DNA of 17,586 nucleotides from JADHMP01 sp964617385 (GTDB lineage: Bacteria; Bacteroidota; Bacteroidia; Flavobacteriales; Flavobacteriaceae), in NCBI GenBank assembly GCA_964617385.1, contig CAZTYX010000024.1:1-17586 (forward strand), read 5' to 3'. The notes beneath the pieces were generated by a model. That model saw only the letters and a program-made list of their open reading frames with translations, was not told the DNA's origin and did not search any database. Position 1 is the stretch's first letter; the number at the start of each line of letters is the position of its first letter. A program made the position numbers and the translations under genes. Below, piece after piece: positions 7,133 through 14,057 of the stretch.

Positions 7133-9334
7133 TTATAGATTTAACCAATAAGTAAATTTCAAATTGATGGATCTAAAGCTAGGCATTAGACTGCCTTGGG
7201 CGTAATAGTTGTCGTTGTAAACCAAAAACAAATCGGAGAGGGGCGCAAAACGCCACTGCAAACGAGAGTTGATTCCTAAATTCTCATTTCGGTTATTGAA
7301 TTGAATTAGAGTGGACCAAAAGAGTTTCTTTGAAAAGGTGTATTCTATTTTAGGACTGAGCAAAAATATATTGGCTGAGGGATAAGGGTCTGGTAAAACC
7401 ACCCTATTAAAATCCCATTGCATGGTTAATAAAAAGCGGGGTTGCACACGCATCACACCGGTGCCACTAAAAGAAAAACGGGTGCCATTAAAAAAGGAAC
7501 CAAAGGTTAACTCGCTAATGAAGCTGATCGGTTTAGAAACGTTTGACTCATAGCTGAGGCCCCATTCGGTGAATCGATAATCTTGATTGCCTGGAATAGG
7601 AATTCCGCCGTCGGTGTTGGTAGGATCAAAACCATCTGTTAAATAGACGTATTGTTTGCGGGATTGCAATTCCAATTTGGACTGATTTTTAAATTCAATT
7701 TCGTAAAACATCCAAATGTTATGATCGGTTTTTTTGTAGTCTAGTTCCTGTAAAAACCACATGAAATTAAACACTCTGAAGTTGTGTGAGTTGATTTTTC
7801 CTGTTTTGGGATAAAAGGTTCTTCCCACAGAGGTGCCTTGCTTAAAAACGCCTTTTCTTGGAATAAAACCGAGGTCCGAACGGAAATCACGATCTACAAA
7901 AACAGCGTCAGAGAAAATGCGCCAAATGCGGGTGTTGTATTGCACCCGAATACGACTCGAAAGATTGCCATCAAAATCACCCGGTTGATAGGATTTATGG
8001 AGATAAAGGTTTGAAGACCAGGTGTTGTCTTGAGAGACCAAATTGCTATCAAAACCTACTACTGTGTTGTATTGATCTTCTTCAGAAAGAAAAGCATAGT
8101 CTTTAAAGGCTTGCCGATTTAAAGCAAAAACACCGATTTGAGAACGACTAAAAATACGCCTTTGAAGCGTAAACATACTATTGTTGTTGGAGGCAATTTG
8201 ATTGGATAAATCTTCTTGGTTTTGAATGCTTAAAAAACCTAAGCGCCAATCCTGATTTAATTTTCCACTGAGACGCACACCCCCCAAAATATTGTTTTGG
8301 ATCGTATTTCCTAAACTGTCTTTAGCGATACCGATACGTCTAGAGAAAAAAGGTGTGGCATCTCTAAAACTACCATAGCTGCCAAACAAATCACTATTGT
8401 CTATAAAGAACTGTCTTTTTTCAGGCAATGAAACTTCAAATCGAGTAAGGTTTGTGATGATGTCGTCTACCTCCACATTAGAAAAATCGGGATTTAGGGT
8501 TACGTCTAAATTCATTCCATTGCCCACTGCAATTTTTGCATCACCACCATAGGTAAGACTTGTTTTGTTTTGATCTAGCTGAAAGTCTTTTTCTGTGATT
8601 CCATTAACATAAGGAATAACATAAAAGGGTGTTTTACTTTTTTTGAGTGGCTTTTCAAATTCTAGGGTACCAAAAAAACCAAGGTTAATCAACAATTGAT
8701 TTTGTGGCACTCGCGACCAAACCGTTTGCTCATTGCTTATCAAATTCCAACGGTAGCATTGAAAACGCCATGTGGTGCTGTCTTCTGGAAACTTGAGTGA
8801 GTTGAAAGGAATAATCATTTCAATGGTATAGTAATCTTCACCAATTGCACTTTCTGCATACCATTTTATATCCCAGGTGGCATTGAAAGAGTTTCGTGTA
8901 TTTCCCCCTTCAGATATAAGCGACTCTCTTTGAACACCATAAGGACTTACTCCAAAATTAAAGGCATTAATACCGTCTTGAAAAGGGTCAAACATGACCG
9001 ACACATTATCGGTGGTGGTACCTCTAAAATCACGTTTTAATGAACTCACCACAAAATTGTTGTTTTCGGCATAAGCTTTTACTCCCACATAAAGGTTTTC
9101 ATCATCATACAAAATTTTGAATGTGGTAGGATAATTGGCCGTAATAGAATCGGTGGGAAAAAATTGCCAAAAAGCACTGCTTGCCTCGGCCGTTTCCCAA
9201 ATAGATTCTTCTAGCTTTCCATCAAGCACAATGGCTGAGTCAATATATTTTGCTTTAATCTTAGGGAGGTCTTGGGCCCTTATAAACGTAAAAAAACACA
9301 AAAAAAGGAGGTGCAGGAATCGATAGTTCAACAT
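7133..9334 (-). CDS. DUF5916 outer-membrane protein with N-terminal CBM9-like domain
   Basis: The 733-residue product starts with a clear signal peptide (MLNYRFLHLLFLCFFTFIRAQ, cut after AQ near residue 21). Residues about 30-190 resemble the carbohydrate-binding family 9-like sandwich found in this group: IVLDGKLEESIWETAE, LYDDENLYVGVKAYAE and YTIEMIIPFNSLKFPED. The rest is the DUF5916 region, with alternating aromatic and polar residues and repeated short strands, ending in LKFTYWLNL. The aromatic, strand-like C-terminus suggests an outer-membrane beta-barrel. The family is widespread in Bacteroidota and has no settled function; a role in surface binding or transport of glycans is only a guess. 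The gene lies downstream of tRNA-Val on the same strand and could be read from the tRNA promoter. There is no type IX sorting domain at the end. Confidence 0.9.
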   Translation of the reverse strand: MLNYRFLHLLFLCFFTFIRAQDLPKIKAKYIDSAIVLDGKLEESIWETAEASSAFWQFFPTDSITANYPTTFKILYDDENLYVGVKAYAENNNFVVSSLKRDFRGTTTDNVSVMFDPFQDGINAFNFGVSPYGVQRESLISEGGNTRNSFNATWDIKWYAESAIGEDYYTIEMIIPFNSLKFPEDSTTWRFQCYRWNLISNEQTVWSRVPQNQLLINLGFFGTLEFEKPLKKSKTPFYVIPYVNGITEKDFQLDQNKTSLTYGGDAKIAVGNGMNLDVTLNPDFSNVEVDDIITNLTRFEVSLPEKRQFFIDNSDLFGSYGSFRDATPFFSRRIGIAKDSLGNTIQNNILGGVRLSGKLNQDWRLGFLSIQNQEDLSNQIASNNNSMFTLQRRIFSRSQIGVFALNRQAFKDYAFLSEEDQYNTVVGFDSNLVSQDNTWSSNLYLHKSYQPGDFDGNLSSRIRVQYNTRIWRIFSDAVFVDRDFRSDLGFIPRKGVFKQGTSVGRTFYPKTGKINSHNFRVFNFMWFLQELDYKKTDHNIWMFYEIEFKNQSKLELQSRKQYVYLTDGFDPTNTDGGIPIPGNQDYRFTEWGLSYESNVSKPISFISELTFGSFFNGTRFSFSGTGVMRVQPRFLLTMQWDFNRVVLPDPYPSANIFLLSPKIEYTFSKKLFWSTLIQFNNRNENLGINSRLQWRFAPLSDLFLVYNDNYYAQGSLMPSFRSINLKFTYWLNL

Positions 9335-9411
9335 CTACAATTTTTAAAAGATCTAAGCATTATACGATTTGACGGTTTAGAAAGAAAATGGTTTAATTTC
9401 ATGCTTTTTCG

Positions 9412-9486
9412 TGGGTGTTACTGGATTCGAACCGGTGACCTCTACCCTGTCAAGGTAGCGCTCTAAACCAACTGAGCTAAACACCC
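9412..9486 (-). tRNA. tRNA-Val (anticodon GAC)
   Basis: The reverse complement folds into a complete 75-base cloverleaf. The acceptor stem GGGTGTT/AACACCC is perfect, with discriminator A. The D arm is GCTC-AGTTGGTTTA-GAGC. The anticodon stem CTACC/GGTAG encloses the loop TTGACAG, which gives anticodon GAC and reads GUC/GUU valine codons. The T arm is ACCGG-TTCGAAT-CCAGT. The T stem has one C-A mismatch at its middle pair (bases 9434 and 9422). The 3' CCA is not encoded, as is common in Flavobacteriia. A TATCTTTG promoter element lies 11 bases before the 5' end. Confidence 0.96.
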
Positions 9487-9497
9487 ATAAACGGATG

Positions 9498-9505
9498 CAA
9501 AGATA
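9498..9505 (-). promoter_or_regulatory. Bacteroidota -7 promoter element TATCTTTG for tRNA-Val
   Basis: On the minus strand the sequence is TATCTTTG, a perfect match to the TAnnTTTG -7 element used by the primary sigma factor of Bacteroidota. It ends 11 bases before the tRNA 5' end, which allows a very short leader. I see no convincing TTG -33 element; the upstream stretch is a T-rich run. The same TATCTTT core precedes tatA and the flavin-reductase gene. Confidence 0.7.
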
Positions 9506-9592
9506 CTTTAAATTTTAAAAAAAAATTAGGCCGGATGCATTTAAAGCAACGTGCTTAGTTCATGCTGAGAAAATCTTTTTGAGAATAAAAAT

Positions 9593-10012
9593 CTAGATTT
9601 TTCGTTTCCAAATTTGCGTTCTTCCTAATAAAGAAAAGCCTATAAATCCTCTCACCTTTAGAGTGTTTTCATCTATAAATTCGATATAGCAATCATATTC
9701 TTTTCCAGATTTTGGATCTAATATAGTGCCGTCTTCCCACCCCTCTTGGGTTTTACTTAGGTTGTTCACAATGACCAAACCTGCAATTGGCTCATCTTTT
9801 AAGATACCTTTACAATTCACACAACGCTTGCCTTGATCCTCATCCAATAAAAGCGTTACAATTTTACCATAAAGCTTACCGTTTTCTTGATAAAATACAA
9901 CTTCCGATTTTTGTAATCCCGTTTCGTCATCTGTGGTTATCCAAGTGTCTTCTATGGTGGGGGTCTGGATTGAGGCTGTAATCAAAGGTAAAAGCAACAG
10001 TATTTGAATCAT
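9593..10012 (-). CDS. DUF2147 family exported protein
   Basis: This 139-residue protein has a short hydrophobic signal sequence (MIQILLLLPLITASI). The DUF2147 lipocalin-like domain follows: DTWITTDDETGLQKSEVVFY (22-41), ENGKLYGKIV (43-52), a CVNC pair (64-67), ILDPKSGKEYDCYI (97-110) and the C-terminal LKVRGFIGFSLLGRTQIW (118-135). Family members are small periplasmic or secreted beta-barrel proteins of unknown biochemical role, common in Bacteroidota and Proteobacteria. The CxxC plus Cys108 might form a disulfide or bind metal; that is inference. It is apparently a single-gene unit: divergent from the next gene and separated from the tRNA by 106 bases. Confidence 0.9.
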   Translation of the reverse strand: MIQILLLLPLITASIQTPTIEDTWITTDDETGLQKSEVVFYQENGKLYGKIVTLLLDEDQGKRCVNCKGILKDEPIAGLVIVNNLSKTQEGWEDGTILDPKSGKEYDCYIEFIDENTLKVRGFIGFSLLGRTQIWKRKI

Positions 10013-10060
10013 AATCTTTGAAAAATGGTTATTTTGGTTAAAAATACAATTATTCAGTAA

Positions 10061-10267
10061 ATGAAACGGTTTTCAAAATACATTTGGATGTTAGTGCTCC
10101 TCCTTCTTTTAGGTGGTTTTATCTATACAATTGACAAACAATTGATCGGTGGATTTTTATCCAATGCTAAAACCGAAAACCATTATCAATTTCTTCTTTT
10201 TTTACTGATTGGGGTGGGCGCACTCATTGGGATTGTACTCTATAGCGACAAAAAATCTTCCTCATAA
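10061..10267 (+). CDS. Small two-helix membrane protein, unknown function
   Basis: I do not recognise a family. The 68-residue product has two predicted membrane helices (about 8-26 and 43-61) joined by a hydrophilic loop of about 15 residues (SNAKTENHYQ), a basic N-terminus (MKRFSKY) and a charged C-terminal tail (SDKKSSS). This predicts both ends in the cytoplasm. It lies between the divergent DUF2147 gene and the flavin-reductase gene, whose coding start is 34 bases downstream. The hydrophobic pattern and clean ATG start make a real gene plausible. No motif suggests a function. Confidence 0.6.
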   Translation: MKRFSKYIWMLVLLLLLGGFIYTIDKQLIGGFLSNAKTENHYQFLLFLLIGVGALIGIVLYSDKKSSS

Positions 10268-10283
10268 AGCTTAAAACTATATG

Positions 10284-10291
10284 TATCTTTA
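10284..10291 (+). promoter_or_regulatory. Probable -7 promoter element TATCTTTA for the flavin-reductase gene
   Basis: TATCTTTA matches TAnnTTTG in seven of eight positions and shares the TATCTTT core seen before the tRNA and tatA. It ends ten bases before the ATG at 10302. The earlier in-frame ATG at 10281 overlaps the element and would lie upstream of the transcript, which is the main reason for choosing the later start. No clear -33 TTG is visible. Confidence 0.5.
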
Positions 10292-10301
10292 CCCCAAAAA
10301 G

Positions 10302-10928
10302 ATGCTACATTTCGATGCTATAGCCATCCAAGAGATGGAAAAAATTTACCGCCTCAATTTAATTAACAGTGTTACGGGATATAAATCTGCCCATCTAATA
10401 GGCACCCAATCAGCAACAGGAACAACCAATTTGGCGGTGTTTAGTTCAGTTATACATCTGGGTAGCAATCCCCCATTCATTGGATTTATTTTACGCCCCA
10501 CCACCGTACCTCGACACACCTATCAAAATTTAAAATCCACTAAGTGTTTCACCCTCAATGCCATCACTGCAGATCAAATTGCAGATGCTCACCACACCTC
10601 CGCAAAATATCCCGAAGACATTTCAGAATTTGACCAAACCCAATTTATTGTAGAAAACAAACACAATTTTAAGGCTCCCTTTGTAAAAAATGCACCCATA
10701 CAAATGGCCTGTCGCTATGAAAATGAATATCACATAAAGGAAAACGATACCCTGCTTATTGTGGGATCCATTCAGCACATTTTTCTTTCAGACCCCCTCC
10801 TTGGCGAAGACGGATGGGTAACTTTAGAAAAGGAAAATATTGTTACTATCAATGGATTGGACGGCTATGCCTTACCCAAACTGTTGGAACGATTTGCCTA
10901 TGCACGTCCAAAAAAACAGACTGATTAG
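10302..10928 (+). CDS. Flavin reductase-like (FMN-binding split barrel) family protein
   Basis: The 208-residue protein belongs to the flavin reductase-like domain family (FMN-binding split barrel). The FMN-binding region is recognisable in GTTNLAVFSSVIHLGSNPP (40-58) followed by FIGFILRP (59-66) and TYQNLKSTKCFTLNAI (73-88). Residues from about 125 on (FKAPFVKNAPIQMACRYE) form the second half of the barrel. Members reduce or bind flavin, often to supply a partner oxygenase, but the flavobacterial group is uncharacterised and the electron donor cannot be told from sequence. The frame extends to an ATG at 10281, but a promoter-like TATCTTTA overlaps that codon, so the ATG at 10302 is preferred. 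The methyltransferase gene begins three bases after its stop, so the two are probably one operon. Confidence 0.88.
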   Translation: MLHFDAIAIQEMEKIYRLNLINSVTGYKSAHLIGTQSATGTTNLAVFSSVIHLGSNPPFIGFILRPTTVPRHTYQNLKSTKCFTLNAITADQIADAHHTSAKYPEDISEFDQTQFIVENKHNFKAPFVKNAPIQMACRYENEYHIKENDTLLIVGSIQHIFLSDPLLGEDGWVTLEKENIVTINGLDGYALPKLLERFAYARPKKQTD

Positions 10929-10931
10929 ATC

Positions 10932-11016
10932 ATGAAAGGGATAGACCTAAAATGGTGGGAATATGCCTTTGCACATAGCACTGCTGTACCCGAACTATTG
11001 GTAGAATTGGAACGTG
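10932..11016 (+). pseudogene. N-terminal fragment of the O-methyltransferase, separated by a frameshift
   Basis: This ATG-started frame encodes MKGIDLKWWEYAFAHSTAV, then PELLVELERE. That resembles the N-terminal helix of flavobacterial caffeoyl-CoA-type O-methyltransferases, which as I recall read like YVVAHSQKEPELLAKLNKET. The similarity ends near base 11016; beyond it this frame reads unrelated sequence to a stop at 11195. The rest of the enzyme (KVLQPRMLSG onward) continues in the +1 frame at 11014. The fragment begins three bases after the flavin-reductase stop, as expected for the true gene start. The end coordinate is approximate. Confidence 0.7.
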
Positions 11017-11562
11017 AAAGTATTACAACCCCGCATGCTCAGCGGGCCACTTCAAGGCCGTTTTTTAAGCCTTATATCCAAACTATTACAACCCGAAAAA
11101 ATTCTAGAAATCGGAACGTTTACTGGCTATGCCACTCTATGTTTGGCAGAGGGGTTAACCCAAAACGGTACGATCTATACCGTCGATTGCAATGAAGAAT
11201 TGGTTTATTTACAACAAAAATATTTTCAACAAAGCCCCAAAGCCAGTCAAATTAAATCCCTTTTAGGAGCTGCCCTCACGGTGATCCCCAATTTGGAAGG
11301 ACCCTTTGATTTGGTTTATCTCGATGCCGACAAAATCAATTATGACCACTATTTTGAAATGATTTTACCCAAAATGCGCAAAGGAGGGCTTATTCTTTCT
11401 GACAATGTGCTATGGGATGGAAAAGTATTGGAAGAAGTACCCCCAAAAGATGCCGTAACGAAAGCACTTCAAGCCTATAATCAAAAACTAAAAAATGACC
11501 CGAGAATAGACAGTGTGATGCTTCCTCTGCGAGATGGCCTCACGTTGAGTTGGGTGCGCTAA
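11014..11562 (+). CDS. SAM-dependent O-methyltransferase (family 3), main part of a frameshifted gene
   Basis: The class I methyltransferase fold is intact here: KVLQPRMLSG (2-11), the SAM-binding motif LEIGTFTGY (31-39), a second-strand acidic end near YTVDCNEE (55-62), the metal/SAM motif DLVYLDADKINY (99-110) and SDNVLWDGKV (129-138). It ends in PLRDGLTLSW. This resembles the metal-dependent catechol/caffeoyl-CoA O-methyltransferase group; the natural substrate is unknown. The frame opens only with a GTG at 11014 (or an ATG at 11035), which would lack the N-terminal helix of about 27 residues. That helix is encoded just upstream in another frame (10932-11016). The full gene would therefore be 10932-11562 if a frameshift is allowed. 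The stop overlaps the convergent tatA stop by four bases. Either a real inactivating deletion or a sequence error is possible. Confidence 0.8.
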   Translation: MKVLQPRMLSGPLQGRFLSLISKLLQPEKILEIGTFTGYATLCLAEGLTQNGTIYTVDCNEELVYLQQKYFQQSPKASQIKSLLGAALTVIPNLEGPFDLVYLDADKINYDHYFEMILPKMRKGGLILSDNVLWDGKVLEEVPPKDAVTKALQAYNQKLKNDPRIDSVMLPLRDGLTLSWVR

Positions 11563-11834
11563 AGATCGCGTTTGATAGAGTCGCCCAGGTTATTAAAGTC
11601 ATCTTTCACCTTATCAACCTCTTCTTTGATGTCTTTGGTGATGCTTTTGGTGGGGTTTTCAACATCCACAGACTTTTGAATTTCTCTTTTGATGTCGTTT
11701 GTGGCTTGGCGCACTTGCGTCATTCCTTTGGCTAAGGTTTTTGCAATGGAAGGAATTCTATCGGCGCCAAAAACAAGCAACACAATAAAGAATACAAATA
11801 CAATTTCTGCCCCGCTAATAAACCACATTTCCAT
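11559..11834 (-). CDS. tatA: Sec-independent protein translocase subunit TatA/TatB family
   Basis: This 91-residue protein has one N-terminal membrane helix (about 6-22, ISGAEIVFVFFIVLLVFG) followed by the family hinge FGADRIPSIAKTLAKGM (21-37). An amphipathic helix and a charged, lysine/aspartate-rich coiled tail come next. This is the TatA/Hcf106 layout: TatA oligomers form the pore that exports folded proteins. The wording IVLLVFGADRIP is typical of Bacteroidota TatA. The start may be the ATG at 11834 or the one at 11828 (MWFISGAEI), which better matches homologs I remember and leaves more room for a leader. A perfect TATCTTTG lies ten bases before the first ATG. No tatC is in the window, as is common when tat genes are scattered. 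Confidence 0.88.
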   Translation of the reverse strand: MEMWFISGAEIVFVFFIVLLVFGADRIPSIAKTLAKGMTQVRQATNDIKREIQKSVDVENPTKSITKDIKEEVDKVKDDFNNLGDSIKRDL

Positions 11835-11844
11835 AAAATTTTGT

Positions 11845-11852
11845 CAAAGATA
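11845..11852 (-). promoter_or_regulatory. Bacteroidota -7 promoter element TATCTTTG for tatA
   Basis: The minus strand reads TATCTTTG, a perfect TAnnTTTG match. It lies between the terminator of the upstream M1 peptidase operon and the tatA start, where an independent promoter is expected. It ends ten bases before the first ATG and sixteen before the second. No TTG at the usual -33 distance is evident. Confidence 0.65.
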
Positions 11853-11868
11853 AAAGGTTTATATCCAT

Positions 11869-11904
11869 AAAAAAAACGGTCAAAATTAAATATTCGACCG
11901 TTTT
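11869..11904 (-). terminator. Rho-independent terminator of the M1 peptidase operon
   Basis: On the minus strand a nine-base stem AAAACGGTC/GACCGTTTT (arms 11896-11904 and 11873-11881, loop of 14 bases) runs directly into a run of eight T. It begins ten bases after the M1 peptidase stop. The orientation of the T run shows that it serves the leftward transcript and separates that operon from tatA. Confidence 0.85.
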
Positions 11905-11914
11905 ATATATTGAT

Positions 11915-14020
11915 TTATCCTTTGAGTTTTTCTTTAAATTTTTCAAAATCAGAAGGAGCTTCTTCTTTAGGCCAACTGTTATTGGTGGTGTCAATATCTG
12001 CCGTTTCCAAATCGGGATCTACCACAACGCCAATCAGTTCTTTGTCTGAGGCAATTACTTTCCTAACTGCTTTGTCATTTTTTCGCCACACTTGTGGTGG
12101 ATAAGTTACACGTTCTACGGTGCCATCAGCATAACTATATTCCACTATAAGAGGCATCACTAAACCGCCGGGTTTTTCAAATTCAATCTCGTAAAAATAA
12201 CTAGGGATGGTCGCTTCTTCATTCACAGGATTATTATCTAAATACTCCTTTAAAGCAGCAGAATCGCTGGTAGCGTTTTTATCAGTATCTAAATTTAGAC
12301 TGTCTTCTTGTGCCATAAACACCATGGGCGGCAGATCGTTAAGAGTCATATTATATCGCTCCAGCAACTCATTAACTTCTGGCCCAGGTTGATCTGTCAT
12401 TCGATATTTTTTTACTTCTCCTACGCCAATATCAACATAGTCTGTGCTGTAAAACCACCCGCGCCAAAACCAATCCAAATCTACTGCAGAGGCATCTTCC
12501 ATACTGCGGAAAAAGTCTTCGGGGGTTGGGTGTTTAAACATCCAACGTTGGGAATAGGTTTTAAAAGCATAATCAAAGAGTTCTCTACCCATCACCGTTT
12601 CTCTTAAAATATTTAAAGCCGTGGCCGGTTTAGCATAGGCATTAGGCCCTAATTGGTATACGTTTTCAGGGTTAGACATAATGGGAGAAATAAACTCTTG
12701 ATCACCAGCCATATAGGAAACAATTTTGGAGGGGTCGCCACGGCGTGAAGGATATTTATCTTGCATTCCAATTGACGCCGGATAGCTTTCTCCAAATTCT
12801 TGTTCTGTCAAATACTGCATAAAAGTATCTAATCCTTCATCCATCCATCCCCATTGACGCTCGTCAGAGTTCACAATCATAGGAAAGTAGTTGTGTCCTA
12901 CTTCATGAATAATCACACTAATCATTCCAAATTTGGTTCGGTCTGAATAGGTTCCATCTTTTTCAGGTCGCCCATAATTCCAACAAATCATAGGATATTC
13001 CATTCCCTGATTTTTAGCATGTACAGAAACCGCTTTGGGATAGGGATAATTAAAAGTGAATTTTGAATAGGTTTTAAGGGTTTGCAACACCGCTTTGGTT
13101 GAATATTCTTCCCACAAAGGATTTCCTTCTTTGGGATAAAGCGATACGGCCATTACTTTGTTGGGACCAACTTGAACGGCTTGACGTTCCCAAATAAACT
13201 TTCTAGAACTGGCAAAACCAAAATCACGTACNNNNNNNNNNNNNNNNNNNNNNNNNNNNNNNNNNNNNNNNNNNNNNNNNNNNNNNNNNNNNNNNNNNNN
13301 NNNNNNNNNNNNNNNNNNNNNNNNNNNNNNNCCTTCAACGTCATTGTAGACACACATTCGAGGAAAAAATTGAGCGATTACGTAGGCTCTGTTGTCGTCT
13401 TCAGGAAAATACTCAAAACCTGAACGAGCTCTGTTTTCCACGTGATTGTTGATGGTGTACCACCAAGCCACTTCAAAAACAAATTGCTCACCCGGCTGCA
13501 ATGGTTTAGGCAAATCAATACGCATCATTGTCATGTTAATCATATGACGCAAAGGGCTGCCTTGGGCATCTTTAACCGATTTTATATTAAACCCTCCATC
13601 AAAAGGATCTTTCATATAGTTGGCCACAAAACTTTGAGGTTGCATTAATGGTGACATTCCACTGCCATTTTTTTCCAATGCGGGGGCATCCTTCTTACGA
13701 ATATTTTGATCTAATTGCATCCACAAATAGGGCAAGGCATCGGGGGAATTGTTGGTATAGGTGATGGTTTCTGTACCATCAATTCTTGGGTTTTTGTCAT
13801 TTAATACAATATCCATCACATAGTCAACCTTTTGCTGATAGTATTCTACGCCAGGTGCCCCAGCGGCATTATGATACTTGTTAGGGGTGGCAAATTGGTC
13901 ATAAAGTTGACGAAATTTATTTTCGTTCACATGCCCTTTTTGTCGACTTGTTTCTTCTTGTGCATAGCCAAATACAATGTTTAGCAGTAATACACTAATT
14001 AATAATTTTTTCATTTTCAT
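11915..14020 (-). CDS. M1 family metallopeptidase (interrupted by assembly gap)
   Basis: This is a secreted zinc aminopeptidase-like protein. The start at 14020 gives a good signal peptide (MKMKKLLISVLLLNIVFGYAQ). The frame is open further up to 14068, but that would overlap the DUF6702 gene and bury the signal. The N-terminal beta-domain includes YVMDIVLNDKNPRIDGTETI. The catalytic motif HEVGH (12893-12907) is followed after 18 residues by the glutamate of WGWMDEGLDTF, the HEXXH-X18-E zinc site of gluzincins. GMEYPMICW stands where the family's GAMEN exopeptidase motif lies. A run of 100 N (13232-13331) cuts the N-terminal domain between VYNDVE and VRDFGFASS. The two sides remain in frame only for a gap of the nominal length. 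It is the last gene of a three-gene unit and is followed by a strong terminator. Confidence 0.9.
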   Translation of the reverse strand: MKMKKLLISVLLLNIVFGYAQEETSRQKGHVNENKFRQLYDQFATPNKYHNAAGAPGVEYYQQKVDYVMDIVLNDKNPRIDGTETITYTNNSPDALPYLWMQLDQNIRKKDAPALEKNGSGMSPLMQPQSFVANYMKDPFDGGFNIKSVKDAQGSPLRHMINMTMMRIDLPKPLQPGEQFVFEVAWWYTINNHVENRARSGFEYFPEDDNRAYVIAQFFPRMCVYNDVEXXXXXXXXXXXXXXXXXXXXXXXXXXXXXXXXXXVRDFGFASSRKFIWERQAVQVGPNKVMAVSLYPKEGNPLWEEYSTKAVLQTLKTYSKFTFNYPYPKAVSVHAKNQGMEYPMICWNYGRPEKDGTYSDRTKFGMISVIIHEVGHNYFPMIVNSDERQWGWMDEGLDTFMQYLTEQEFGESYPASIGMQDKYPSRRGDPSKIVSYMAGDQEFISPIMSNPENVYQLGPNAYAKPATALNILRETVMGRELFDYAFKTYSQRWMFKHPTPEDFFRSMEDASAVDLDWFWRGWFYSTDYVDIGVGEVKKYRMTDQPGPEVNELLERYNMTLNDLPPMVFMAQEDSLNLDTDKNATSDSAALKEYLDNNPVNEEATIPSYFYEIEFEKPGGLVMPLIVEYSYADGTVERVTYPPQVWRKNDKAVRKVIASDKELIGVVVDPDLETADIDTTNNSWPKEEAPSDFEKFKEKLKG
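13232..13331. other. Assembly gap of 100 N inside the M1 peptidase gene
   Basis: Exactly 100 undetermined bases, the conventional placeholder for a scaffold gap of unknown size. The flanking protein sequence suggests that considerably more than 33 codons may be missing. Confidence 0.99.
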
Positions 14021-14057
14021 AACAGTGGTTTTTTGTAGTTGATTGTCATTATTTTTA

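Noticed and set aside
9540..9562. Short hairpin AAGCA-CGT-TGCTT downstream of the DUF2147 gene
   Set aside because: Only five pairs and no T run directly after it; the nearest T run is more than 20 bases away and belongs to the region before the tRNA promoter.
11550..11735. Open frame on the plus strand opposite tatA
   Set aside because: It is the complement of the tatA coding region, whose TatA features are clear.
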